From contig CP036424.1 in assembly GCA_007745835.1 (NCBI GenBank), forward strand, positions 2,069,001 to 2,133,000: DNA of 64,000 nucleotides, written 5' to 3'. This DNA is from Planctomycetes bacterium MalM25 (GTDB taxonomy: Bacteria; Planctomycetota; Planctomycetia; Pirellulales; Lacipirellulaceae). Shown one piece after another: positions 25,078 to 33,602 of the stretch. Below the pieces are notes generated by a model. The model saw nothing but the letters and a program-made list of their open reading frames with translations. It was not told the origin of the DNA and did not search any database. A program made the translations under genes and the position numbers. Numbering within the stretch: the stretch's first letter is position 1; each line of letters starts with the position of its first letter.

Positions 25078-25659
25078 TCAATCCGGCTCTGTCGTGAACG
25101 CGGATCGGCATTCGATCCGGAGCAAGTCCGCGATCGCTCGGCCGAGCTCGGCCGCCTTGGCGTCGTTGTCGATGAGTCCGACGACCACTCGGTCGGTCGC
25201 GTCGCCCAGCAGGGAGATCTGATTCGAGACAAGTGTCCGGTAACCGCCGCTCTCGCCGTGACGGTACTTGATCTCTTCTAGTCCGATCTCAACCCGGTTG
25301 AAATCGTTGGATTGGTGTCGATTGACCCATCTGTAGATGAGGAAGTCACGCACCTCCCTGACCTCGTCACGAGCCGCGTCGAGTTCGGTTCGCACTCGTG
25401 TGAACGTCAGCAGCCAGCCGGGCGTTAGGAAGGTAAGCACCAGCAGAGCCAGGATCAAGAGCCCCGGTGTGGCGGTGAGCCATTCTGCCACGCTGGCTTG
25501 GAGAGCGTACTCGTAGATGGCATCGACGAACAAATGAAAGAGATAGCCGGCGAACAGGATGAACGGCACGCCGAGGCAGCGGAACAGCCACCCAGCCGAC
25601 GAGGCGACGTGGATCTCTTCCGGCGACACTCGGCGCCAAGTCGTGACTTCCTTAGACAC
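25078..25659 (-). CDS. Hypothetical two-TM membrane protein
   Basis: A 193-residue protein. I chose the GTG at 25659, whose sequence GTGTCTAA overlaps the stop of the upstream gene by 8 bp; the frame stays open to 25881 only as antisense/overlap. Two hydrophobic segments (CLGVPFILFAGYLFHLFV and LLILALLVLTFLTPGWLL) are followed by a charged, probably cytoplasmic C-terminal half (RTELDAARDEVREVRDFLIYRWV...). No family is recognised. Tight overlap with the preceding small TM protein suggests that the two act together. Confidence 0.6.
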   Translation of the reverse strand: MSKEVTTWRRVSPEEIHVASSAGWLFRCLGVPFILFAGYLFHLFVDAIYEYALQASVAEWLTATPGLLILALLVLTFLTPGWLLTFTRVRTELDAARDEVREVRDFLIYRWVNRHQSNDFNRVEIGLEEIKYRHGESGGYRTLVSNQISLLGDATDRVVVGLIDNDAKAAELGRAIADLLRIECRSAFTTEPD

Positions 25660-25975
25660 TTGACGCCTCTTGGTTTTGGGCCGCGCTCGGTTTGGGCTTT
25701 GGCGTTTCCTCAGGTTGATTCCAGGCATAGGTGATGCCGATCGGGATCGCGATCGCAAAGAACAGATAGAACGCGAACAAGCACCAGAAGGTCTTAGGCT
25801 CTCGATCGCGTTGACAGTACTTGGCGAGACGGTCGTGTCCGCACTCGGTATAGTCCCTACGCAGGTACTCACGCATCTCACCCCGCTTGAGGCCGCGGCG
25901 GAGTTCCACGACCGTCATACCCCATGGCAAAGCCATGAGCAGGGTTGGCATGATCATTTCAGGAGAGGCGGGCAT
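25652..25975 (-). CDS. Hypothetical small one-TM protein
   Basis: A 107-residue protein with one strong membrane segment (FWCLFAFYLFFAIAIPIGITYAW, about residues 63-85) and a Pro/Lys-rich tail (PEETPKPKPSAAQNQ). Internal starts MIMPTLL and MPTLLMALPWGM are also possible. Its stop overlaps the start of the next membrane-protein gene by 8 bp. No family or catalytic motif recognised. Confidence 0.55.
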   Translation of the reverse strand: MPASPEMIMPTLLMALPWGMTVVELRRGLKRGEMREYLRRDYTECGHDRLAKYCQRDREPKTFWCLFAFYLFFAIAIPIGITYAWNQPEETPKPKPSAAQNQEASSV

Positions 25976-26051
25976 GAACGGTGAAGGGGGGGCTGAGGGA
26001 CAAGAATGCGATCAGCAATCGTGGCGTCTTCCCGACAGCCCGTTTGGGCGG

Positions 26052-26951
26052 TCAGGGTGGGTCCAAGGTCCGTCGTCCCGGCTCATGGGGCCAGGGGGGT
26101 TGCGTCGCCTTGTTGATTAGCTCGCTCACGTCGGGGAGTTGCTCGAGCGACGTATTGACTAGCACTGGGGCAATCGTTCGGTACCGTGCGGCGAGCTCCG
26201 CTCGGTTGGTTGTCTTCGATCGCTTGTAGAGGCGTCTCACGTGCTCCTGGACGGTGTGCGTGCTGACCCCGATCAGCTCAGCGGTCTCCTTAGCGGTGTA
26301 GCCGGTAAGCAGGCAGGCGAGCACTTGGAGCATGCGTTTGGGTAGGTCCATGAAGGCCGAGCCCTCGACACTGGAGAGTTGAACGGGTTGGAATTGACGG
26401 AGTTCCCCCCACAGGCCCCTGACCAGTTCGGCCGAACTGCGTGGAAAAGTGGGCGCACCGATAGCCCGTTGAAGGAATAATGACTGCACCGTGTCACCCG
26501 GTCCCCTTGAGTAGCTGATGAGGCAGTCGTCCAGGCCCATCGGCACGGAATGCTCAATAAAGTGGGCGCTGCCGTACCACGACCGATCGTCGATCACATC
26601 GCTTCGTAAGGCGACGCAGAAAGTCTCACAAGCCTCGGCTAATCGCGAGTAGGGCAGCCGTTCGTGTCGATCCCGAACAAAGTGTTCCCAGAACGTCGGG
26701 CGATGCTCGACGCCTCCCCAGTCATCGAGCAGGGAGATGGGGCGGAGCCAACCCTCGGGCGACTCGGGGGAGCCCACCCTCTTGTAGTCCGCGAAGAAGG
26801 CCAATTCGGCCCCCAGCAATCGACGGATCGCCTTGGTCAGTCGCCAGCGCCATGCTACTCCGTCGCCCCCCACAGCGAGGCATTCCCCGACCAGCGAGTA
26901 GAGGCGTCGCGCTTCGCGAAGCCGTACGAAGTGTTGGGCGTCAGGGGGCAT
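26052..26951 (-). CDS. LuxR-type transcriptional regulator (pair member 1)
   Basis: A 299-residue protein. The C-terminal 65 residues are a LuxR helix-turn-helix (LPKRMLQVLACLLTGYTAKETAELIGVSTHTVQEHV..RLYKRSKTTNRAEL). The N-terminal about 215 residues are a domain I cannot name, with WRWRLTKAIRRLLGAELAFF, EGWLRPISLLDDW and FWEHFVRDRHE. I place the start at ATG 26951, not 27005, because it then aligns residue by residue with the paralog at 26989-27924 and leaves a 37-bp gap. No receiver domain is present, so activation is likely by ligand or protein contact rather than phosphorylation. Confidence 0.8.
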   Translation of the reverse strand: MPPDAQHFVRLREARRLYSLVGECLAVGGDGVAWRWRLTKAIRRLLGAELAFFADYKRVGSPESPEGWLRPISLLDDWGGVEHRPTFWEHFVRDRHERLPYSRLAEACETFCVALRSDVIDDRSWYGSAHFIEHSVPMGLDDCLISYSRGPGDTVQSLFLQRAIGAPTFPRSSAELVRGLWGELRQFQPVQLSSVEGSAFMDLPKRMLQVLACLLTGYTAKETAELIGVSTHTVQEHVRRLYKRSKTTNRAELAARYRTIAPVLVNTSLEQLPDVSELINKATQPPWPHEPGRRTLDPP

Positions 26952-26988
26952 CGCTTCAAGCCGTAGGCTTTGCCAGTTCGAAGGAAGG

Positions 26989-27924
26989 CTACAGCCCGAG
27001 ATCAAATCTGCAGTCCGTGACTGGCATCTCGGGGAGCAGCACTCCCGGTTGGCGTGGCCAGGGCGCTTGGGTCGCGTGCTTGAGTCGTTCCAGGTGCTCG
27101 CAGAGATCGTCGGCGGGCATCTCTTGGAGAAGCGGGCCGAGGTCGTAGTAGCGTGCGATGAGTTCGGCTCGGTTCGAGGCCCCGGAACGTTTGTAGAGGC
27201 GTTTAGTGTGTTCGTGTACGGTGTGCTCGCTGATCCCCAAGAGTTCGGCGGTCTGTTTGACTGTGCGACCTTGCATTAGGCAGCTCAAGACCTCGAGCAT
27301 CCGCTTGGGGAGTAGCATGAGCGCCGACTCGGAGACGGGCCGCAGAGTGTCAGGCTGCAGCCTGCGGAGCTCGACCCAGAGCGCACGGATCAGGTGGACG
27401 TAGCGGCGCGGCAGCGACGGTCGCCCCGCTTTACGCTGAATGTTGAGCATCTGCACTCCCCCGTCGGGCGTGCAGCTAACGCTGTGGATGAAGTCGTCCA
27501 GGCCCGAGGGGACCAGGTAACGCCGGAAGAAATAGCTCTCGTAGTAGGCCTCGTCCGTTGGGATCACGTCCCGGCGAGACGAGACACGGACGCCCGAGTG
27601 GCCTTTGATCAGGTAGGCCATTGGGGTGTGCTCGTGACGACCGTCTCGCACGAACTCTTCCCAGAAGAAACGGCGGTGCGCCTCGCTCGGCCAGTGATCG
27701 ATGATCGAGAGCGGGCGGAGCCAACCGCCGGGGTCGCCCGGTGAACCGACGATCTGGTGGTCGGCGAAGAAGGTCATGTCGACGTCGAGCCACTCGGGCA
27801 AACGTTGCACCAGATGCCGACGCCACACCAGGCCGTCGCCACCGCGCTCGACGCACTCGCTGATCAGCAGGTAGAGCTCGCGGGCGTCCTCTCTTCGGAT
27901 ACGGCGGTCGCTGGTGCTCGACAT
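26989..27924 (-). CDS. LuxR-type transcriptional regulator (pair member 2)
   Basis: A 311-residue paralog of the downstream gene. Shared landmarks: REDARELYLLISECVERGGDGLVWR, VGSPGDPGGWLRPLSIIDHW, RRFFWEEFVRDGRHE, then the LuxR HTH (LPKRMLEVLSCLMQGRTVKQTAELLGISEHTVHEHTKRLYKRSGASNRAEL region). The unnamed N-terminal domain is conserved between the two, so it is a real sensor or dimer module. The gene is divergent from the 1503-residue PEP-CTERM protein at 28299, with 374 bp between them containing inverted repeats, which makes that gene a plausible target. Confidence 0.82.
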   Translation of the reverse strand: MSSTSDRRIRREDARELYLLISECVERGGDGLVWRRHLVQRLPEWLDVDMTFFADHQIVGSPGDPGGWLRPLSIIDHWPSEAHRRFFWEEFVRDGRHEHTPMAYLIKGHSGVRVSSRRDVIPTDEAYYESYFFRRYLVPSGLDDFIHSVSCTPDGGVQMLNIQRKAGRPSLPRRYVHLIRALWVELRRLQPDTLRPVSESALMLLPKRMLEVLSCLMQGRTVKQTAELLGISEHTVHEHTKRLYKRSGASNRAELIARYYDLGPLLQEMPADDLCEHLERLKHATQAPWPRQPGVLLPEMPVTDCRFDLGL

Positions 27925-28298
27925 GAGGTGGGATTTCCTAGGAGGCGTCTCTAGACCGCGGGGCCCTTTCGTAGGGGGGGATCAAGCACCCATCCGATGA
28001 CCCGACAGACGAGACGGTCCCCTGTTTTGGGGGCTCCTACGGTCGAGCCTGGGGGGGCGATCTCTTCGTCCGCACGGCTGGACTCACTGTAGGTGAGTGC
28101 AGGGCGAGTGGGCGTGTCCCCAGAACAGGGGGCATCCGCCTCTGTCGGCTTGGAGGCTCTCTTGCTGGTTGTCTCCTTAGGAGGGGGCGCCGCTCCCCCC
28201 AAATCTAGGTAATGGCTGCCCCGGCGGTCGGTGAACACGATGAAATCGGAGCACGTGACAGACGGCTCCCCATGCCCCACGAACATCCGAAGCACAGC
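27925..28298. promoter_or_regulatory. Divergent control region with inverted repeats
   Basis: This 374-bp region between the LuxR-type gene and the large PEP-CTERM gene holds CCCCTGTTTTGGGG (28019-28032) and its inverted copy CCCCAGAACAGGGG (28118-28131), one mismatch in 14, 85 bp apart. Between them ACTCAC-TGTAG-GTGAGT (28082-28098) is a perfect 6-bp hairpin. A minus-strand open frame at 27951-28295 is Pro/Ser/Thr-rich and featureless and was not accepted as a gene. A role in regulating the flanking genes is inferred from position. Confidence 0.45.
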
Positions 28299-31200
28299 AT
28301 GTCAAAGCGATACTCTCATTGGCGCACCGTAGCCCTGGCATTCGCGACCGTCATGGCTCCGCCGCTCGCTGCTCACGGCGACCTCGCCGCGTGGATTGGC
28401 GGGGACGGCGTTTGGGACGCATCCGATGCGAACTGGTCGAACAACGACGAGCCCGACCCCGATGACCAGGTCTACATCGGCAGTGAAAGTGAAGTCACCA
28501 TGGGCATCGATAACTCGGTCGAAGACATCCACGTGAACAGTGAGTCCATGCTGCTGACGAGCGACTACTCGCTGAATGTCGCGGACCTGCTGTATCTTTC
28601 CGGGTTCGGATTAGGAGACGGCGGCATTCTTCAACTAGCTTCGAATTCGCCGGGCGCCTCGCCGCCGCTGGTTTCGCTGTCCGCCGGCCGTGTTGAGATC
28701 GGCCAGAACGCCGAGCTTCGCATGGCGGGCAACGCCATCATTCAGAACGCGAGCGGTGTGGGCGACTTGAAGGTTTTCGGTGGGGGAGTGCTTCGTGGCA
28801 ACGGCTTGCTCGCCTTCACCGACAGTCACAACGGGGCCGCGATACCCGCCCTGATGAACGATGGGAAGATCATCGTTGGAGCCACCGCGTCCTCCATGCT
28901 CCCGGCCGGATCCCCGCCGGCCCGAACGCTTCAGCTTGCCATCTACGACGAGGACCTCTTCTTTGATCTCGGCGGGGCGGGGGGAGGGCAGGTGACCGTC
29001 ACGCGTAACGCCACGCTCGATGTCGATGGCTGGATCGCGGATTTCGATGGCGCGCTCAATCTCTACCACAACTCGACTTTCGATTCGTCGAACAACTGGA
29101 AGCTCGGTTCCGCCGCGGCTGGCCCCGGCGTCATCACGGTGGACAACGGGGAGGTGCCCGGGGTGCCAGGGTTGCTGATCCCTGCCACGCCGGCCGATGT
29201 CGCGTACATCAAGGGCGGCCTGGTAATCATCGACCACGCCGATTCGGTCATCGACATCGTGGACCTCGACGGCGCGCTGACCTTCGACGCGCCGGTGATC
29301 GCAAACGAGGGCTCGATCTACCACAGCGGCACGATGACCTTCAACGCGAACACAATCATCGGACACGGGTTCAACCTGCTGAACACCAACCATTCCCACC
29401 TGATTGTGAACGCCACGACGACCGTGAACGACGCGAACTGGGACTGGGACTCGACCGGCAACGTTCGCAAGCTGACAATCGGCGCTGACGGCTCGCTGGT
29501 GGCGAACCTGCTCGACCCCACGGCGGACGACCAATGGGGCGCCCAGATGACGCTCGACGGCGGCAGGCTCGAGGTCAACACGGCGAACGGCTTCTGGGGG
29601 CAGAACACCGGCTCGATCACGGTCACAGATTCCAGTCAAACCGGCATTGGCGTCGATCCCCCGCCGAACGCCAGCCGCATCACGGGCGATCACTTCGTGC
29701 AGACCAACGGTACTTTCCACGTGGAGAACCTCGGTCATTTGAAGTTTAACTCGAAGAGCACTTGGGGGGCATCGCTCGAAGTGAACGGTCACCTGGAACT
29801 CTTGAACTCCATCAATTGGGCGGGCGCCAATGTCACCGGTCAAAACTTCAGCGGGCTGTTGGATCAGAAGGCCAACGCGGTCGTCACCGCGAACACGACG
29901 ATCGGTGTGCACACATTCGATTGGGGGGGAGGTGACACCACGATCAATCCGGGAGTGACCTTCACCGTAGACGTTGATAGCGTCAGCAAGGACAGCGGTT
30001 CGGATTGGTACGACAACGGGTCGATCAACGTGAATGGCGGTGTGCTCGACGTGACGGTCGGCTCAGACCAGTGGGTGCTCGCCGGCACGAGCTCCTCGAA
30101 CGCGGGCGTCCTCAACCTCACCAACAACGGCGCGGGAATCCCGGTTCTGCAGGGCTCCGAGGTTGCGACGGTAGGGAGTGGGCAGATCCGCGTCGACGGC
30201 GGGGCGTCGATCGGGTCCCCTCTGCTCCTCTCCCTCGGAGTTAACTCCACGCCGGCGACGGGTCTCTTGATCACAGGCAGCGGCGGGGTGGTCAACGCCT
30301 ACGGCAAGCTGACCCTCGCCGGCGGAGACCTCCGCGACGACATCGATCGATCCCTGTTCAACGCGACCTACAACCTCTTGGACGAGCTGGAGGTCACCGG
30401 CGACTCGACGGTCGATGTCGAAACTTTCTTGTGGAGCAGCAGCGACGGCACGAAGATCACGCCCGGCGGTTTCCTCCGCATGAAGGCCGCCGCGATCAAC
30501 CTGGGCCCCAACCCTCACGAGTACGATCGAGGAGCCTTCCGCATCGAAGGCGGAACCGCCGAGTTCGATCTGGCGGGGACCAACTCTTGGACGATGGACG
30601 GCTCGCTCTTCATGCAGCACAAGAGCGGGAGCGGGGCCTCGCTGAGGGGCGACTTTGTCTACTTCGGTGACGACGACTCCTCGCCCGCCGACCGCAATGC
30701 CAAGCTCACCGTCACGGGGGGCGGGCAGTCGGTCGTCTACGCCGACGCGATGTACTACTCAGACGCGTCGGTGAGTGTGGCCAGCGACTCCACGCTCGTC
30801 CACGCGGGGAGCGTGACCTTCAACGGGGTAGACGGTGGAATCTTTGCGGAGTTCGAGGGCCCCGGCAACCTCATCCTCGCCGGCACAAACACGTTCAACG
30901 AAACGACCTTCCTGGAGTTTTCGGGCGGGACCGTGGCGCTCGATAAAGGACTGTTCAGCGGGGGCGGGGGCGGAGGGGTCTTGCCGTCGAGCGACACCTA
31001 TATTCACGCGCCGGTCACCATCGAGGCGGCCAGCATCGACAGCTACGGGTTCTCGACAACCTACGGCGAGACCACAACAAGCGACCTCTACCTCTCACCC
31101 GGGGGCAAACTGACGATCAACCTGGATTCCCCCTCGACGGGTTGGCAGATCAACTCGTACGGCAGCATCAACTACGCGGGGGGGTCTTCGAGTCTCCATA

Positions 31201-32810
31201 CTTTCCTAGCGGGCAGCGACCTCGAGTTGTGGGGCGAGATGACGGTCTCTGGAAAGGGGCGCTCGGGGGCTCGGATCGATATCCACGGCGCCATCAACAT
31301 CTTCTCGACCCCCAGCGTCTTCCAGTTAGGAGGCAATCTCGGCGGTGGCCCGAACCGACTTGAGGGGGGCAGTATCTACGGTCCGGGCACGCTGAGGGCC
31401 GGCGGGGCCACCGATCTGGTCGGCTACGGGGACATTGATTCGACCATCGATTTTGACGGCACGACATCCGATCTGCTGGCCGACGACGGCACATTAGTAA
31501 TCAACGGCGACCTGCTCGATGTCGGGACCTTCGGCACCGCCGACGCCGACGGGGTTCTGGAGGTAACCAACCCCTGGAACACGCTGATCGCCCATCAGGT
31601 GGTGCTCAACGGTGGGCAGATTCAAGGAGCCAAGATCACTAACGCGGGCGCCAACGGCATCGTGGGCCACGGCCAGGTTAGCGCGCAGGTCGTGAACAAC
31701 ACCAAGATCGAGGCCCTCGGCGGCACGCTGACGCTCTTCAACGCTGGCGATCAGCTCGACGGGCTGAACAACGCCGGCTTCCTGCACGCCAACACCGGTG
31801 ACTTCGTCGTTCAGTACCCCTACACCTACCCGGTTGATTTCTTCGGGACGGTCCGCGTAGAGACCGGCCGCGAGTTCTTCGCCGAGAACGCCGAGATGGC
31901 GTTCGGCTTCGGCGCGGCGCTCGAACTGAATGAGGGCGCCTTCCGCTCAAATGTCGCCACATCGTTTGGCGGGGCCCTCGAAGTGGCCAGTGGGCAGCCG
32001 TCCAGCCTCGATAGCGACACGGAGTTCGTCTTCGAGGCCTTAAGCAGCAGCGTTCTGAACGCCGACTTGCATCTTGCCGGGAGCACGGACGTTTTGGCTT
32101 CTGCGGGATTCAGCGGCGCTGGGGACTTAGTGAACACTTCCGCCGGCCTGCTCCGGCTCGCGAACGGCGCCGTCTTGGGGGTCGACCTTGTTAACGAGGG
32201 GCTGATGCACATCGGCAACTCGCCCGGCCAAGCGTCAGCGGTCTCGTTCGCTCAGTCCGCGTCCGGCGCCTGGCAGGTCGAGCTCGACGATTCAAACCAT
32301 GACGACTACGACAGCCTAGAAGTCTTCGATTCCGCCCAGCTTGCAGGCACGCTGAGCGTGGTGCTCGGCTACTCCGCGCAGCTCGGCGAGACTTTTGAGG
32401 TTCTCACAGCGGTCAACGGGGTCAGCGGGGCCTTCGATCAGGTCGATTTCTCGCTGGCCCAACTCGATCCGGGCTTGGGTTGGCAGATCTCCTACCTCCC
32501 TAACGCCGTCGAGCTGGCGGTGGTCGCCCCGATCTCCACGGTGCCAGGCGACTACAACAACGATGGCGTTGTTGATGCCGTGGACTACAGCGTCTGGCGA
32601 GACCACTTCAACACGTCCACCTTGCTTCCAAACGACCCGACCGCCGGCTCGGTCACAAACGAGGACTACGAGGTTTGGAAAGCCAACTATGGTCAGACAG
32701 CCAGCGCGATGCCTATGCCAACGAGCCCGACCGCGGTGCCGGAGCCCACGGCGTGGTTGCTGGTCATCCTAGGGGCGACTGGCGGGGCTGTCACAGTTCG
32801 CCGTCGGTAG
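28299..32810 (+). CDS. Giant secreted beta-repeat protein, dockerin pair, PEP-CTERM
   Basis: About 1503 residues. The start MSKRYSHWRTVALAF at 28299 gives a signal peptide ending AAHGDL; the frame is open further upstream to 28212. The body (about 30-1400) is Gly/Asn/Asp/Thr-rich and looks like a long parallel beta-helix of autotransporter-associated type (repeated x-G-G-x-L-x-V and N-x-G-x-I). Near the end are a dockerin-like pair (GDYNNDGVVDAVDYSVWRD, DYEVWKANYG) and a PEP-CTERM tail (VPEPTAWLLVILGATGG...RRR). It is predicted to be exosortase-processed and surface exposed, acting in adhesion, matrix or polysaccharide binding; no enzyme motif is visible. Confidence 0.85.
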   Translation: MSKRYSHWRTVALAFATVMAPPLAAHGDLAAWIGGDGVWDASDANWSNNDEPDPDDQVYIGSESEVTMGIDNSVEDIHVNSESMLLTSDYSLNVADLLYLSGFGLGDGGILQLASNSPGASPPLVSLSAGRVEIGQNAELRMAGNAIIQNASGVGDLKVFGGGVLRGNGLLAFTDSHNGAAIPALMNDGKIIVGATASSMLPAGSPPARTLQLAIYDEDLFFDLGGAGGGQVTVTRNATLDVDGWIADFDGALNLYHNSTFDSSNNWKLGSAAAGPGVITVDNGEVPGVPGLLIPATPADVAYIKGGLVIIDHADSVIDIVDLDGALTFDAPVIANEGSIYHSGTMTFNANTIIGHGFNLLNTNHSHLIVNATTTVNDANWDWDSTGNVRKLTIGADGSLVANLLDPTADDQWGAQMTLDGGRLEVNTANGFWGQNTGSITVTDSSQTGIGVDPPPNASRITGDHFVQTNGTFHVENLGHLKFNSKSTWGASLEVNGHLELLNSINWAGANVTGQNFSGLLDQKANAVVTANTTIGVHTFDWGGGDTTINPGVTFTVDVDSVSKDSGSDWYDNGSINVNGGVLDVTVGSDQWVLAGTSSSNAGVLNLTNNGAGIPVLQGSEVATVGSGQIRVDGGASIGSPLLLSLGVNSTPATGLLITGSGGVVNAYGKLTLAGGDLRDDIDRSLFNATYNLLDELEVTGDSTVDVETFLWSSSDGTKITPGGFLRMKAAAINLGPNPHEYDRGAFRIEGGTAEFDLAGTNSWTMDGSLFMQHKSGSGASLRGDFVYFGDDDSSPADRNAKLTVTGGGQSVVYADAMYYSDASVSVASDSTLVHAGSVTFNGVDGGIFAEFEGPGNLILAGTNTFNETTFLEFSGGTVALDKGLFSGGGGGGVLPSSDTYIHAPVTIEAASIDSYGFSTTYGETTTSDLYLSPGGKLTINLDSPSTGWQINSYGSINYAGGSSSLHTFLAGSDLELWGEMTVSGKGRSGARIDIHGAINIFSTPSVFQLGGNLGGGPNRLEGGSIYGPGTLRAGGATDLVGYGDIDSTIDFDGTTSDLLADDGTLVINGDLLDVGTFGTADADGVLEVTNPWNTLIAHQVVLNGGQIQGAKITNAGANGIVGHGQVSAQVVNNTKIEALGGTLTLFNAGDQLDGLNNAGFLHANTGDFVVQYPYTYPVDFFGTVRVETGREFFAENAEMAFGFGAALELNEGAFRSNVATSFGGALEVASGQPSSLDSDTEFVFEALSSSVLNADLHLAGSTDVLASAGFSGAGDLVNTSAGLLRLANGAVLGVDLVNEGLMHIGNSPGQASAVSFAQSASGAWQVELDDSNHDDYDSLEVFDSAQLAGTLSVVLGYSAQLGETFEVLTAVNGVSGAFDQVDFSLAQLDPGLGWQISYLPNAVELAVVAPISTVPGDYNNDGVVDAVDYSVWRDHFNTSTLLPNDPTAGSVTNEDYEVWKANYGQTASAMPMPTSPTAVPEPTAWLLVILGATGGAVTVRRR

Positions 32811-33602
32811 CTGCAATCCACTGGCATGGCATACGGCGTTTTCGAGGTGATCGCTTCCGAAGGAGCGTTCGAGCAGGCCGAAACGACTTAGTTGGCAGAC
32901 TGGTACGGCCATGACAATCGTTTCGTCGAGGTAGCGGGTCGGTCGGGGTGGGGGATCGAGGGGCGGCCAGCACTCGATGCTGCGGAGGGCTCCCCGGACG
33001 GGCGGGCGATAGCGCTCTGTGCGTGATACGGTCCAATCGATAAGGCAAGAGCATTCTAGGAAAAGTGACTTCGAAACGGTCCTCTCTCATCCCTCTCTTA
33101 GCTTGCTACTTTTGCAAGATTCTCCAGGATTGCCTGAGAAACCCGTACAGCGAAGAACGTTGTATCGGTAGACAACTGTCGTTTTGACGGTCTCATCCCT
33201 CCGGCTGCGACGCCTTTGGTGTTCTTCATGACGGCAGGAGTTGGGGGGGCTGTTAGATCGGAGCGGTTGCCTTCCTTCTCTTCAGGCAGTTCGTTTCCGG
33301 CCTATTGCCGAAGCCAGCTGCCACCACATCTCTGGACGGCGGGTTCTTGTGCTAACGAGGGGCTGTTGAAGTCGCCATCCAGAGCGGCATGGTGACTCAA
33401 TCGATGGAAACACCCAGACGTACCGATCGTCCACGCCTACGGCAGCGTGCGTCAACTAGACCACCGGGGCCGCTCCGTCCCGGACGGACGTCCCCCGGAA
33501 TCACCTCTCTGCCAATGTGCGAGATCTGAAACTGAGCCAATCGCCTGAGAACGCTCACGGATCCCTGCGCTGTTCTCGTTCGTCATTCTCATAGCAATAG
33601 AA
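32811..33602. other. Intergenic region, 792 bp, no gene seen
   Basis: No credible reading frame lies here. A weak inverted repeat CGCCGT (32799-32804)/ACGGCG (32833-32838) followed by four T overlaps the end of the preceding gene and may terminate it. CCGTCC-C-GGACGG (33475-33487) is a near-perfect 13-bp palindrome upstream of the sulfatase. No tRNA, IS remnant or clear promoter was recognised. Confidence 0.5.

Noticed and set aside
25660-25881. 267-residue version of the membrane protein at 25078
   Set aside because: The extra N-terminus is antisense-like, Ser/Arg-rich and overlaps the 107-residue gene; the GTG at 25659 overlaps that gene's stop and fits better.
27951-28295. 114-codon minus-strand open frame in the divergent control region
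   Set aside because: Low-complexity Pro/Ser/Thr/Gly content, no motif, and it overlaps the inverted repeats; not supported as a gene.
28635-29912. 425-codon minus-strand open frame
   Set aside because: Shadow of the giant PEP-CTERM gene; Arg/Val/Asp-rich without motifs or a ribosome-binding site.
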